Shown: positions 57,263 to 64,000 of the stretch, in pieces
How the letters are laid out: each line of letters begins with the position of its first letter
Position numbering within the stretch: the first letter of the stretch is position 1
From: Bacteroides sp. 214
GTDB lineage: Bacteria; Bacteroidota; Bacteroidia; Bacteroidales; Bacteroidaceae
Length of the DNA stretch: 64,000 nucleotides
Reading direction: 5' to 3'
NCBI RefSeq assembly: GCF_010501015.1
Contig: NZ_QVML01000009.1
Location: forward strand, 16,287 to 80,286
Program-made: the position numbers and the translations under genes
Notes under the pieces: model-generated
What the model was told of the DNA's origin: nothing
Databases searched by the model: none
Seen by the model: only the letters and a program-made list of their open reading frames with translations

Positions 57263-58594
57263 ATGCAAAAGGTAAAAGGAATGAGAATAATTGCTTGCGG
57301 TGCTACCATTGTGCTGAGCTGTTGTGTGGCAACTGCGCAGGAATCCAGCAAGCTTTGGGGGTTGCAAGATTGTTTGGATTATGCCATGGAGAACAACATC
57401 AGCATCCAAAAGAATCGAATAGCTTCGGAAAGCAGCCAGGTAGACCTGCTAACGGCAAAAGCAGCATTATTTCCTAGCTTGTCGTTCAGTACGGGTCACA
57501 ACTATGTAAACCGTCCGCTGATTGACGATGGAAGCGATAGAAAGAATAGCTATAACGCTAATTATGGACTAAACGCTTCGTGGACTGTATATAATGGTGG
57601 AAAGAATGTAAAAACAATCAATCAGCAGAAGCTGACAAATCGTATGGCCGAGTTGGATGTAAACCTGATGGAGGACAACATTCAAGTCTCTATTATGCAG
57701 TTATATCTGCAAATTCTCTACGCCTCAGAGTCGATAAAGATTAACGAAAGCAATTTGGAGGTGTCCGACGCACAGTTGAATCGCGCTAAAGAACTACTTA
57801 ACGTAGGCTACATCGCTAAAAGCGACTACGCTCAACTCGAAGCACAATACAGTAATGATAAGTACGCTTTGGTAAACTCGCAATCGTCATTACAAAGTTA
57901 CAAGCTGCAATTGAAGCAGTTACTGGAACTTGACGGGGAAGAGGAGATGAACCTGCTACTTCCTGAATTGAATGATGACAATGTAATTCAACCATTACCC
58001 GCTAAAATGGATGTGTACAAAACTGCGTTAACTTTCCGTCCGGAGATTGAAGCAGGTAAAATAGATGTGGAATCCAGTGAAATAGCGATTGACATAGCTA
58101 AATCGGGTTATTATCCAAGCATATCTTTGACTGCAGGAACAGGAACAACTCACACCAGCGGAACCGATTTCACTTTCGGTGAACAGGTAAAGAATGGTTG
58201 GAACAACACAGTAGGAGTAACGCTTTCGGTGCCAATTTTCAAAAATCGTCAGAACAAAAGTGCCGTACAAAAAGCAAAACTAAATCTACAAAGCAGTAAG
58301 CTGAATTTGTTGAGTGAAGAAAAGGCGTTATTCAGTACCATAGAGGGCTATTGGCTCGATGCTACTACTGCACAACAGCAATACATGGCTGCTAAGGAAA
58401 AGCTACGTAGCTCCGAAATAAGTTATGAATTGGTAAACGAGCAGTTTACTCTCGGCATGAAAAATACCGTAGAGTTGCTTACCGAAAAGAACAACCTACT
58501 TTCGGCGCAGGAACAGCTTATTCAGGCAAAGTATATGGCAATACTCAACATTAAACTGTTGAACTTCTATCAGGGAGAAGAATTTAAGTTATAA
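57263..58594 (+). CDS. TolC-family outer-membrane efflux protein
   Basis: A 443-residue outer-membrane channel. A signal peptide (about residues 1-26, GATIVLSCCVATAQ) precedes two OEP repeats with long alpha-helices (the second around 240-430). It would form a trimer joining the adaptor of the next gene. ATG 57263 is chosen; a second ATG at 57281 (MRIIACG) is nearly as good. The upstream frame from 57206 has no plausible signal. First of six same-strand genes. Confidence 0.9.
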   Translation: MQKVKGMRIIACGATIVLSCCVATAQESSKLWGLQDCLDYAMENNISIQKNRIASESSQVDLLTAKAALFPSLSFSTGHNYVNRPLIDDGSDRKNSYNANYGLNASWTVYNGGKNVKTINQQKLTNRMAELDVNLMEDNIQVSIMQLYLQILYASESIKINESNLEVSDAQLNRAKELLNVGYIAKSDYAQLEAQYSNDKYALVNSQSSLQSYKLQLKQLLELDGEEEMNLLLPELNDDNVIQPLPAKMDVYKTALTFRPEIEAGKIDVESSEIAIDIAKSGYYPSISLTAGTGTTHTSGTDFTFGEQVKNGWNNTVGVTLSVPIFKNRQNKSAVQKAKLNLQSSKLNLLSEEKALFSTIEGYWLDATTAQQQYMAAKEKLRSSEISYELVNEQFTLGMKNTVELLTEKNNLLSAQEQLIQAKYMAILNIKLLNFYQGEEFKL

Positions 58595-58621
58595 TCAGCA
58601 TAATAATAGAAAAAAGATATC

Positions 58622-59788
58622 ATGAGCAAGAAAAATTTAATTATTGTTGTAGCCGTCGTTGTGGGGGTAGCAATAGGGCTTTGGTTGTTTGGTGGGAAGT
58701 CGTCCGACCAGAAAGTGAATTATCAAACTGCAACCGTAAATAAAGGCGTTATCAGTAGCTCGGTAACCGCAACCGGAACAGTAGAGCCGGTTACACAAGT
58801 AGAAGTAGGTACGCAGGTGTCGGGTATTGTACACAAGCTATACGTAGACTATAATACGGTCGTTCGTAAAGGGGATATTATTGCCGAACTGGATAAGATT
58901 AATTTGGAGAACGAATACGCCAGTAAGAAAAGTAACTTAGAGAATGCTAAAACAGAATACGAGTATCAATTGAAAAACTATACTCGTATTAAAGCCCTGA
59001 ATGAAAAGAAATTGATTTCGGCCACCGAATATGAAACGGCTTTGTATGGCTATGAGAAAGCAAAAAACTCATACGATATCAGTAAGAACGATTTAGCCAA
59101 AGCGAAGACTAATTTAGACTATGCTACCATTACTTCACCTATTGATGGAATCGTGTTGAGTCGTGCTGTTGAAGAAGGACAAACCGTAGCTTCTTCGTTC
59201 AACACACCTACCCTCTTTATTATTGCCAACGACCTTACCGATATGCGTGTAATAGCCGATGTAGATGAAGCTGATATAGCCGGATTGACAGAAGGTCTTC
59301 GTGTTTCTTTTAGTGTAGATGCATACCCTAACGATATTTTCGAGGGATTTATAACTCAAGTACGTCAACAAGCTACCGTTACCAATAATGTAGTAACTTA
59401 CGAGGTGGTTATCTCTGCCCCCAACCCCGATCTTAAACTTAAACCCGGGCTAACTGCTAACGTAACCATCTACACTATGGAGAAAGCAGATGTACTCGCT
59501 GTACCGGTAAAAGCGTTGCGCTTTACGCCTGTTAAACAATTGGTAGGTGAAGATAGTATTAAGGATGTTCCTGGACAACACAAATTATGGACGCGCGAAG
59601 GAAATACATTTGTAGCACATGCAGTTGAGATAGGTACCAGTAACGGTATCTTAACAGAGATAAAAAGCGGAATCAATCCCGGTGCTGTAGTAATAACAGA
59701 CATTGTTATGGGACAATCGAATGCTGCGCTTCCTACGCAAGGAGAATCTTCTCCATTCATGCCGGGTCGTCCGGGAGGTAAGCGTTAA
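58622..59788 (+). CDS. RND/MacA-type periplasmic adaptor
   Basis: A 388-residue adaptor. It has an inner-membrane anchor (NLIIVVAVVVGVAIGLWLFGG), a lipoyl-like hairpin split by a coiled coil (about 95-165; residues NLENAKTEYEYQLKNY) and a beta-barrel and membrane-proximal domain. The C-terminus ends in a glycine/proline-rich tail. Together with the ABC genes it matches the MacA role in a MacA-MacB-TolC pump. 27 bases after the TolC-like gene. Confidence 0.92.
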   Translation: MSKKNLIIVVAVVVGVAIGLWLFGGKSSDQKVNYQTATVNKGVISSSVTATGTVEPVTQVEVGTQVSGIVHKLYVDYNTVVRKGDIIAELDKINLENEYASKKSNLENAKTEYEYQLKNYTRIKALNEKKLISATEYETALYGYEKAKNSYDISKNDLAKAKTNLDYATITSPIDGIVLSRAVEEGQTVASSFNTPTLFIIANDLTDMRVIADVDEADIAGLTEGLRVSFSVDAYPNDIFEGFITQVRQQATVTNNVVTYEVVISAPNPDLKLKPGLTANVTIYTMEKADVLAVPVKALRFTPVKQLVGEDSIKDVPGQHKLWTREGNTFVAHAVEIGTSNGILTEIKSGINPGAVVITDIVMGQSNAALPTQGESSPFMPGRPGGKR

Positions 59789-59805
59789 GTAAGAAAGGAT
59801 GCAAT

Positions 59806-60552
59806 ATGAATAAAGCAATCATAGAACTTCAAAACATCAAGCGAGACTTTCAGGTGGGTAGTGAAACGGTACATGCCTTGCGCGATATCTCGTTTACTAT
59901 CTCCGAAGGCGAGTTTGTGACAATAATGGGAACATCAGGCTCGGGAAAATCTACCCTACTGAATACTCTTGGTTGTCTAGACACTCCTACCGGAGGCGAG
60001 TATTTACTGGATGGAATCCCGGTAAAGAATATGAGTAAGAGCGAGCGGGCTATTTTACGTAACCGTAAAATAGGTTTTGTATTTCAAAGTTACAATCTGC
60101 TTGCTAAGACTACTGCGATTGAGAATGTAGAATTGCCGTTGATGTATAATGCAGAGATTAGTACCTCGGAACGCAGAAAACGTGCTATCGATGCACTAGT
60201 GGCTGTAGGGCTAGGTGATCGCTTAATGCACAAAAGTAACCAGATGAGTGGTGGGCAGATGCAGCGCGTGGCTATAGCTCGAGCTTTGGTTAATAACCCT
60301 GCCGTAGTTCTTGCCGACGAAGCAACGGGGAATCTTGATACGCGTACATCGTATGAAATATTGGTACTCTTCCAGAAGCTACACGCAGAAGGACGAACGA
60401 TTATCTTCGTTACTCATAACCCCGAAATTGCTCAATATACCGGAAGGAATATTGTGTTACGCGATGGTAGAATAAAAGAAGATACTGTAAACACAAATAT
60501 TCAATCGGCGGCTGCGGTGCTTGCCGAGCTACCTTTGCCTGAGGAACTCTAA
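59806..60552 (+). CDS. MacB-type ABC transporter ATP-binding protein
   Basis: A 248-residue ATPase with Walker A GTSGSGKST (42-50), Q-loop Q94, signature MSGGQ (147-151, in place of LSGGQ), Walker B LADE (169-172) and H-loop H204. In the E. coli MacB the ATPase and permease are fused; here they are separate genes, as is common in Bacteroidota. Substrate is unknown. It is 17 bases after the adaptor. Confidence 0.93.
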   Translation: MNKAIIELQNIKRDFQVGSETVHALRDISFTISEGEFVTIMGTSGSGKSTLLNTLGCLDTPTGGEYLLDGIPVKNMSKSERAILRNRKIGFVFQSYNLLAKTTAIENVELPLMYNAEISTSERRKRAIDALVAVGLGDRLMHKSNQMSGGQMQRVAIARALVNNPAVVLADEATGNLDTRTSYEILVLFQKLHAEGRTIIFVTHNPEIAQYTGRNIVLRDGRIKEDTVNTNIQSAAAVLAELPLPEEL

Positions 60553-60564
60553 AGAAACCATATT

Positions 60565-61785
60565 ATGAATGGAACAAATTTATTTAAGATATCACTGAAG
60601 GCACTTGCCAATAACAAAATGCGTGCTTTCCTTACAATGCTTGGCATTATCATTGGTGTAGCCGCTGTGATAACAATGCTTGCTATTGGGCAGGGGTCTA
60701 AGCAAAGTATTCAGCAACAAGTTTCGGAGATGGGGTCGAATATGATTATGATCCACCCGGGAGCGGAACGAAGAGGAGGTGTGCGTCAAGACCCCAGTTC
60801 TATGCAGACATTGAAGCTTGATGACTATTATGCTTTGCGCGATGAAACCAACTATCTTACCTCCGTAAGTCCTAATATATCGAGTAGCGGACAGTTTATC
60901 AGTGGTGCCAATAACTATCCCTCTTCAATAAATGGAGTAAGCACCGAATATTTGGATATCAGGCAATTAACTGTCGAAAATGGGAATATGTTTACAGAGC
61001 AGGACATTGCCAGTAGTGCCAAAGTGTGTGTGGTAGGTAAAACCATAGTAGATAATCTATTTCCCGATGGTAGCGATCCTGTAGGACAAATCATTCGGTT
61101 CAATAAAATCCCATTTCAGATAGTAGGGGTACTCAAGTCCAAAGGATATAATTCGATGGGACAAGACCAGGATGCCGTAGTGCTTGCACCATATACCACA
61201 ATAATGAAACGTGTTTTGGCAATTACCTACTTACAAGGCATCTTCGCTTCTGCACTAACTGAAGGGATGACTGAAGTAGCTACGGATGAAGTAGAAAATG
61301 TTTTGCGTACAAACCATAAGTTACGTACAAACGATGAAAATGATTTCACCATTCGTTCGCAAGAAGAGCTTAGCTCAATGCTTACCAGTACTACAGATAT
61401 AATGACAGTACTACTTGCCTGTATTGCCGGTATCAGTTTGCTGGTGGGGGGCATTGGTATTATGAACATCATGTATGTTAGCGTTACGGAACGTACACGC
61501 GAAATAGGCTTGCGTATGTCGGTAGGTGCGCGTGGCATTGATGTCTTAACCCAATTCTTAATAGAAGCAATTCTTATTAGTGTAACCGGTGGGCTCATCG
61601 GGGTAGTGTTTGGCGTAGGAGCTTCATATGTTGTAAAGGTGATATTGAACTGGCCTATCTATATTCAGCTATGGAGTGTGTTCCTTAGTTTTGCAGTTTG
61701 TACGCTTACTGGAGTTTTCTTTGGTTGGTATCCAGCAAAGAAGGCTGCCAATTTGGACCCGATTGATGCAATACGTTACGAGTAA
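60565..61785 (+). CDS. MacB-type ABC transporter permease
   Basis: A 406-residue FtsX/MacB permease: one N-terminal helix (about 16-40), a large periplasmic core domain (about 45-270) and three C-terminal helices (about 280-395). The family motif MRAFLTMLGIIIGVAAVI opens it, and the end GWYPAKKAANLDPIDAIRYE is classical. With the ATPase it forms the mechanotransmission pump for the TolC system. Confidence 0.94.
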   Translation: MNGTNLFKISLKALANNKMRAFLTMLGIIIGVAAVITMLAIGQGSKQSIQQQVSEMGSNMIMIHPGAERRGGVRQDPSSMQTLKLDDYYALRDETNYLTSVSPNISSSGQFISGANNYPSSINGVSTEYLDIRQLTVENGNMFTEQDIASSAKVCVVGKTIVDNLFPDGSDPVGQIIRFNKIPFQIVGVLKSKGYNSMGQDQDAVVLAPYTTIMKRVLAITYLQGIFASALTEGMTEVATDEVENVLRTNHKLRTNDENDFTIRSQEELSSMLTSTTDIMTVLLACIAGISLLVGGIGIMNIMYVSVTERTREIGLRMSVGARGIDVLTQFLIEAILISVTGGLIGVVFGVGASYVVKVILNWPIYIQLWSVFLSFAVCTLTGVFFGWYPAKKAANLDPIDAIRYE

Positions 61786-61802
61786 TTCTGTATATTTGCC
61801 CT

Positions 61803-62858
61803 ATGAGACAATCAATAACACAACGACGCCATTCATTTGAAGTCTTTACCCATGTGGCTACATGGGTATTGCTTCTGTTGCTTCCAATGTTTGTGTTGAA
61901 CCTTCGTGGCCCGAATATTACATGGTATGACTACACCAAACACTTTGTGGTTATTGTTACTTATTTTATCGTGTTCTATTTCAATTACTATTTTCTTATC
62001 CCCAATTTCCTGTTTAAGGAGAAAACAAAAACTTATATTATATATAATGTAATTATACTTGTCTTAACAAGTTTCCTATTACATTATTGGCACTTCATTA
62101 CTGCACCGCCTCCTGTAGTAAACCCTGAGCATGCATTTAGGAAACCTCCGCGTTGGGTATTTATTATTAGAGACTCCATAGCTATTGCCTTTACAATTAG
62201 TATAAGTATGGTAATTCGCATAACAAAAAGATGGAATGCGCTAGAAACTGCACGTAGAGAAGCCGAAAGGAGTAAAACGGAGGCTGAATTAAAAAATTTA
62301 CGCAATCAGTTGAATCCGCACTTCTTGCTCAATACGCTCAATAATATTTATGCATTGATAGCTTTTGATGTCGACAAAGCACAAAGTGCTGTACAGGAAT
62401 TAAGTAAATTACTTCGTCATATGCTTTACGAAAACCAACAAGGGTTTGTTACACTGGGTAAAGAAGCCGATTTTATGCATAATTATATTGAATTAATGCG
62501 TATTAGGTTGGCACCGAACGTAACGCTGGAGACAAAAATAGAAGTGCTTCCCGATACTCAAACGCCTATTGCACCGTTCTTGTTTATCTCTCTGATTGAA
62601 AACGCCTTTAAGCATGGCATCTCTCCTACTCAACCAAGTTATATCCGGATTATGTTATCCGAAACAGAGGGAAAAGTGTTGTGTGAAATAGCAAATAGCT
62701 ATTTCCCTAAAAAAACGAACGATAAGAGTGGCTCAGGAATAGGGCTTCCGCAAGTAGCCAAAAGATTGGAGTTACTTTACCCGGGTAAGTATAACTGGCA
62801 AAGAGGAACATCGGCAGATGGCGATCAGTACATTTCGCGCTTATCTATCGAAGTATAA
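61803..62858 (+). CDS. LytS-type sensor histidine kinase
   Basis: A 351-residue membrane kinase. Four membrane helices (about 18-34, 48-70, 78-98 and 119-140) are followed by a short coiled coil and the His_kinase domain with phosphoacceptor H173 in LNPHF. The G-box is GSGIGLPQVAKR. There is no extra sensor domain, so the membrane part itself probably senses, possibly cell-envelope or drug stress. It follows the efflux genes by 17 bases and precedes its regulator by 21. Confidence 0.92.
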   Translation: MRQSITQRRHSFEVFTHVATWVLLLLLPMFVLNLRGPNITWYDYTKHFVVIVTYFIVFYFNYYFLIPNFLFKEKTKTYIIYNVIILVLTSFLLHYWHFITAPPPVVNPEHAFRKPPRWVFIIRDSIAIAFTISISMVIRITKRWNALETARREAERSKTEAELKNLRNQLNPHFLLNTLNNIYALIAFDVDKAQSAVQELSKLLRHMLYENQQGFVTLGKEADFMHNYIELMRIRLAPNVTLETKIEVLPDTQTPIAPFLFISLIENAFKHGISPTQPSYIRIMLSETEGKVLCEIANSYFPKKTNDKSGSGIGLPQVAKRLELLYPGKYNWQRGTSADGDQYISRLSIEV

Positions 62859-62879
62859 TAAATTATTGGAAAGAAAAAT

Positions 62880-63578
62880 ATGATACTACGTTGCGCCATT
62901 GTTGATGACGAGCCATTGGCTCTTAATCTGATAGAGAGTTATGTTGCAAAAACCTCTTTCTTAAAACTGGAAGGAAAGTACGCTAGTGCTATACAAGCCA
63001 TGCAGGAGTTGCCCCAAAAGAACGTAGACCTACTCTTTTTGGATATTCAAATGCCCGAATTGAATGGATTGGAGTTCTCCAAGATGGTCGATTCGCATAC
63101 ACGTATTGTCTTTACTACTGCATTTGACCAATATGCACTTGATGGTTATCGGGTCAATGCTTTGGATTATTTGCTTAAACCTATTTCATATATAGATTTT
63201 TTAGAAGCATCCAACAAAGCTTTACAATGGTTCGAGCGTAGCTCCAAGCAAGGAGAGTTGGAAAGTATTTATGTAAAGAGCGACTATAAGTTAGTTCGTG
63301 TTAAGCTAAAGGATATTCAATACATTGAAGGGTTGAAAGATTATGTAAAAATCTATATGGAAGATACCCCTCGTCCTATTCTTTCTTTAATGAGTATGAA
63401 ATCAGTGGAAGAAATTCTTCCGCAAAGTAAATTTATGCGCGTACATCGTTCTTATATAGTAAATAAGGAAAAAATAAAGATTATTGATCGTGGTCGTATT
63501 GTTTTTGAGAAAAATTATATCCCCGTCAGTGATAGCTATAAGCACGTTTTTCAAGAGTTTTTAGAAGAACATTGCTGA
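62880..63578 (+). CDS. LytTR-family response regulator
   Basis: A 232-residue regulator with a receiver domain (acidic D9 and D10, phosphorylation site D55 in LFLDIQMPE, T80 and K100) and a C-terminal LytTR DNA-binding domain (about 130-232; SDYKLVRVKLKDIQYIEGLKDYV region and MRVHRSYIVN). It probably controls its own efflux operon, though no LytTR direct repeats were identified upstream of 57263. It is the last gene of the operon. Confidence 0.93.
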   Translation: MILRCAIVDDEPLALNLIESYVAKTSFLKLEGKYASAIQAMQELPQKNVDLLFLDIQMPELNGLEFSKMVDSHTRIVFTTAFDQYALDGYRVNALDYLLKPISYIDFLEASNKALQWFERSSKQGELESIYVKSDYKLVRVKLKDIQYIEGLKDYVKIYMEDTPRPILSLMSMKSVEEILPQSKFMRVHRSYIVNKEKIKIIDRGRIVFEKNYIPVSDSYKHVFQEFLEEHC

Positions 63579-63588
63579 TTTTTGAAAA

Positions 63589-63615
63589 AAAGAGAAAAAA
63601 AACTCATTTTCTCTT
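63589..63615 (+). terminator. Weak terminator after LytTR gene
   Basis: AAGAGAAAA and TTTTCTCTT arms follow the stop codon. The right arm overlaps the -33 element of the next promoter. Confidence 0.5.
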
Positions 63616-63644
63616 GTATATGTAAAAAATAGTCTATACTTTTG
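63614..63644 (+). promoter_or_regulatory. Promoter of candidate small RNA
   Basis: TTG (63614-63616) is 20 bp upstream of TACTTTTG (63637-63644), a full match to the Bacteroidota consensus with the same spacing as the Bat promoter. No coding start follows at a normal distance. Confidence 0.75.
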
Positions 63645-63650
63645 TACTGA

Positions 63651-63755
63651 ACAGATAGGAGTTGAGAAACTCTTAAAATAGAATAGTTTAGTTAAGTCTA
63701 GTTTAGTTTTTGTGAAAGCACTCTGTTGGCAGCGGCCAAACAGAGTGCTTGTTGC
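63651..63755 (+). ncRNA. Candidate small RNA
   Basis: A roughly 100-base transcript is predicted from the promoter at 63614-63644. It has a small stem (GAGTTGAGAAACTC, about 63660-63673) and a strong stem whose arms are AAGCACTCTGTT (63716-63727) and AACAGAGTGCTT (63739-63750). The T-run after the last stem is poor, so the 3' end is uncertain. No RNA family is recognised. It might also be a long leader or part of the next gene's transcript. Confidence 0.4.
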
Positions 63756-63917
63756 ATTATAACCCTTGTAAGTACTATCGTAATTCCAGAAAAATAACGG
63801 CTCAAATCGAAATCTTTGTTGGTGCTTATCTTCCCTTTACATTTCTGCTTATTTCCCCAAAAAACAACGTTGCGCTAAGACGCTTCTGAGGGGGGTATTT
63901 CGGGTCAACGTAAAAAG

Positions 63918-63948
63918 TTGAGGAGTCACTTTATGTTTTTTATCTTTG
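63918..63948 (+). promoter_or_regulatory. Promoter of the right-edge gene
   Basis: TTG (63918-63920) and TATCTTTG (63941-63948) are 20 bp apart, 15 bases before an ATG at 63964. Confidence 0.75.
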
Positions 63949-63963
63949 CCTAAAAAAGATATT

Positions 63964-64000
63964 ATGCAAAAAGATGGTTATAGTTTGTTGTTACCTTTTG
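63964..64000 (+). CDS. Start of an unidentified gene (3' truncated by window edge)
   Basis: Twelve codons are visible (MQKDGYSLLLPF) behind a strong promoter. Too short to identify. Confidence 0.5.
   Translation, partial: MQKDGYSLLLPF

Larger units (their letters stand above)
63579..63963. other. Intergenic region after the LytTR gene with a candidate small RNA
   Basis: It contains a terminator-like stem (63589-63615), a strong promoter (63614-63644), a transcript region with two short stems (63651-63755), and a second promoter (63918-63948) for the gene at the right edge. No coding region of reasonable length is seen between them. Confidence 0.7.

Overview
The window is a gene-dense piece of a Bacteroidales (phylum Bacteroidota) chromosome. 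The evidence is direct: sigma-ABfr style promoters (TTG, about 20 bp, TAnnTTTG) with almost no Shine-Dalgarno sites, a complete Bat (Bacteroides aerotolerance) operon, the DUF4295 gene behind rpmB-rpmG, a DUF4492-cydA-cydB operon, TamL- and TamB-type envelope proteins, a Caps_assemb_Wzi protein, PyrK/PyrD class 1B, and tRNAs without an encoded CCA. Genus cannot be settled from the sequence alone. No insertion sequence, prophage, integrase, CRISPR array or rRNA was seen.

Layout. 0-4 kb: 3' end of a TamL/BamA-like barrel gene, a small PD-(D/E)XK (HsdR N-terminal-like) protein, AMP nucleosidase and DNA polymerase III delta. 4-5.4 kb: a long AT-rich noncoding stretch with a 22-bp tandem array and an operator-rich promoter for a small HTH regulator. 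5.8-12.2 kb: pyrK-pyrD, trmD, ligA, dapA, yjdM and two tandem tRNA-Arg(ACG). 12.3-25.5 kb: a patatin-barrel phospholipase, htpG, clpC, gyrA, a secreted TPR protein, a double universal stress protein and a small DNA-binding protein. 25.9-34.4 kb: the Bat operon (moxR, DUF58, a BatI-like protein, batA, batB, batC, batD, batE; read right to left). 34.5-39.2 kb: two HU-family genes (one membrane-anchored with a LysM domain), rimO, ftsY, DUF4295, rpmG, rpmB. 39.2-46.7 kb: cinA-type deamidase and tsaD, divergent from tamB and a MATE exporter. 46.8-53.5 kb: a surface-polysaccharide block (ugd, rfbC, wzi-like, two GT4 glycosyltransferases, a radical SAM enzyme). 54.1-57.1 kb: cytochrome bd. 57.2-63.6 kb: a TolC / adaptor / MacB-type ABC efflux operon that runs into a LytS-LytTR two-component pair. 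A promoter and the first 12 codons of another gene lie at the right edge.

How it fits together. Most of the window is core housekeeping plus envelope biology: outer-membrane and periplasm assembly (TamL, TamB), Bat and cytochrome bd for oxygen tolerance, chaperone/protease genes, and polysaccharide synthesis. The most unusual content is intergenic. A 22-bp-phased tandem repeat built on the core CCATARGC occurs in three clear arrays (4.03-4.15, 25.81-25.91, 53.75-53.83 kb) and one degenerate copy (19.79-19.85 kb). A partly co-located stem-loop family built on ACTGAGAAACAG / AAACAGTCA occurs at 19.69, 38.36 and, more diverged, at 11.53, 25.7 and 53.86 kb. These look like dispersed, non-coding, family-type elements placed at operon ends. 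Other points worth attention are an apparent non-canonical (ATT) start or frameshift at tamB, a well-supported promoter plus stem-loop consistent with a small RNA after the LytTR gene, and an HU-LysM protein whose topology would tie DNA to peptidoglycan.
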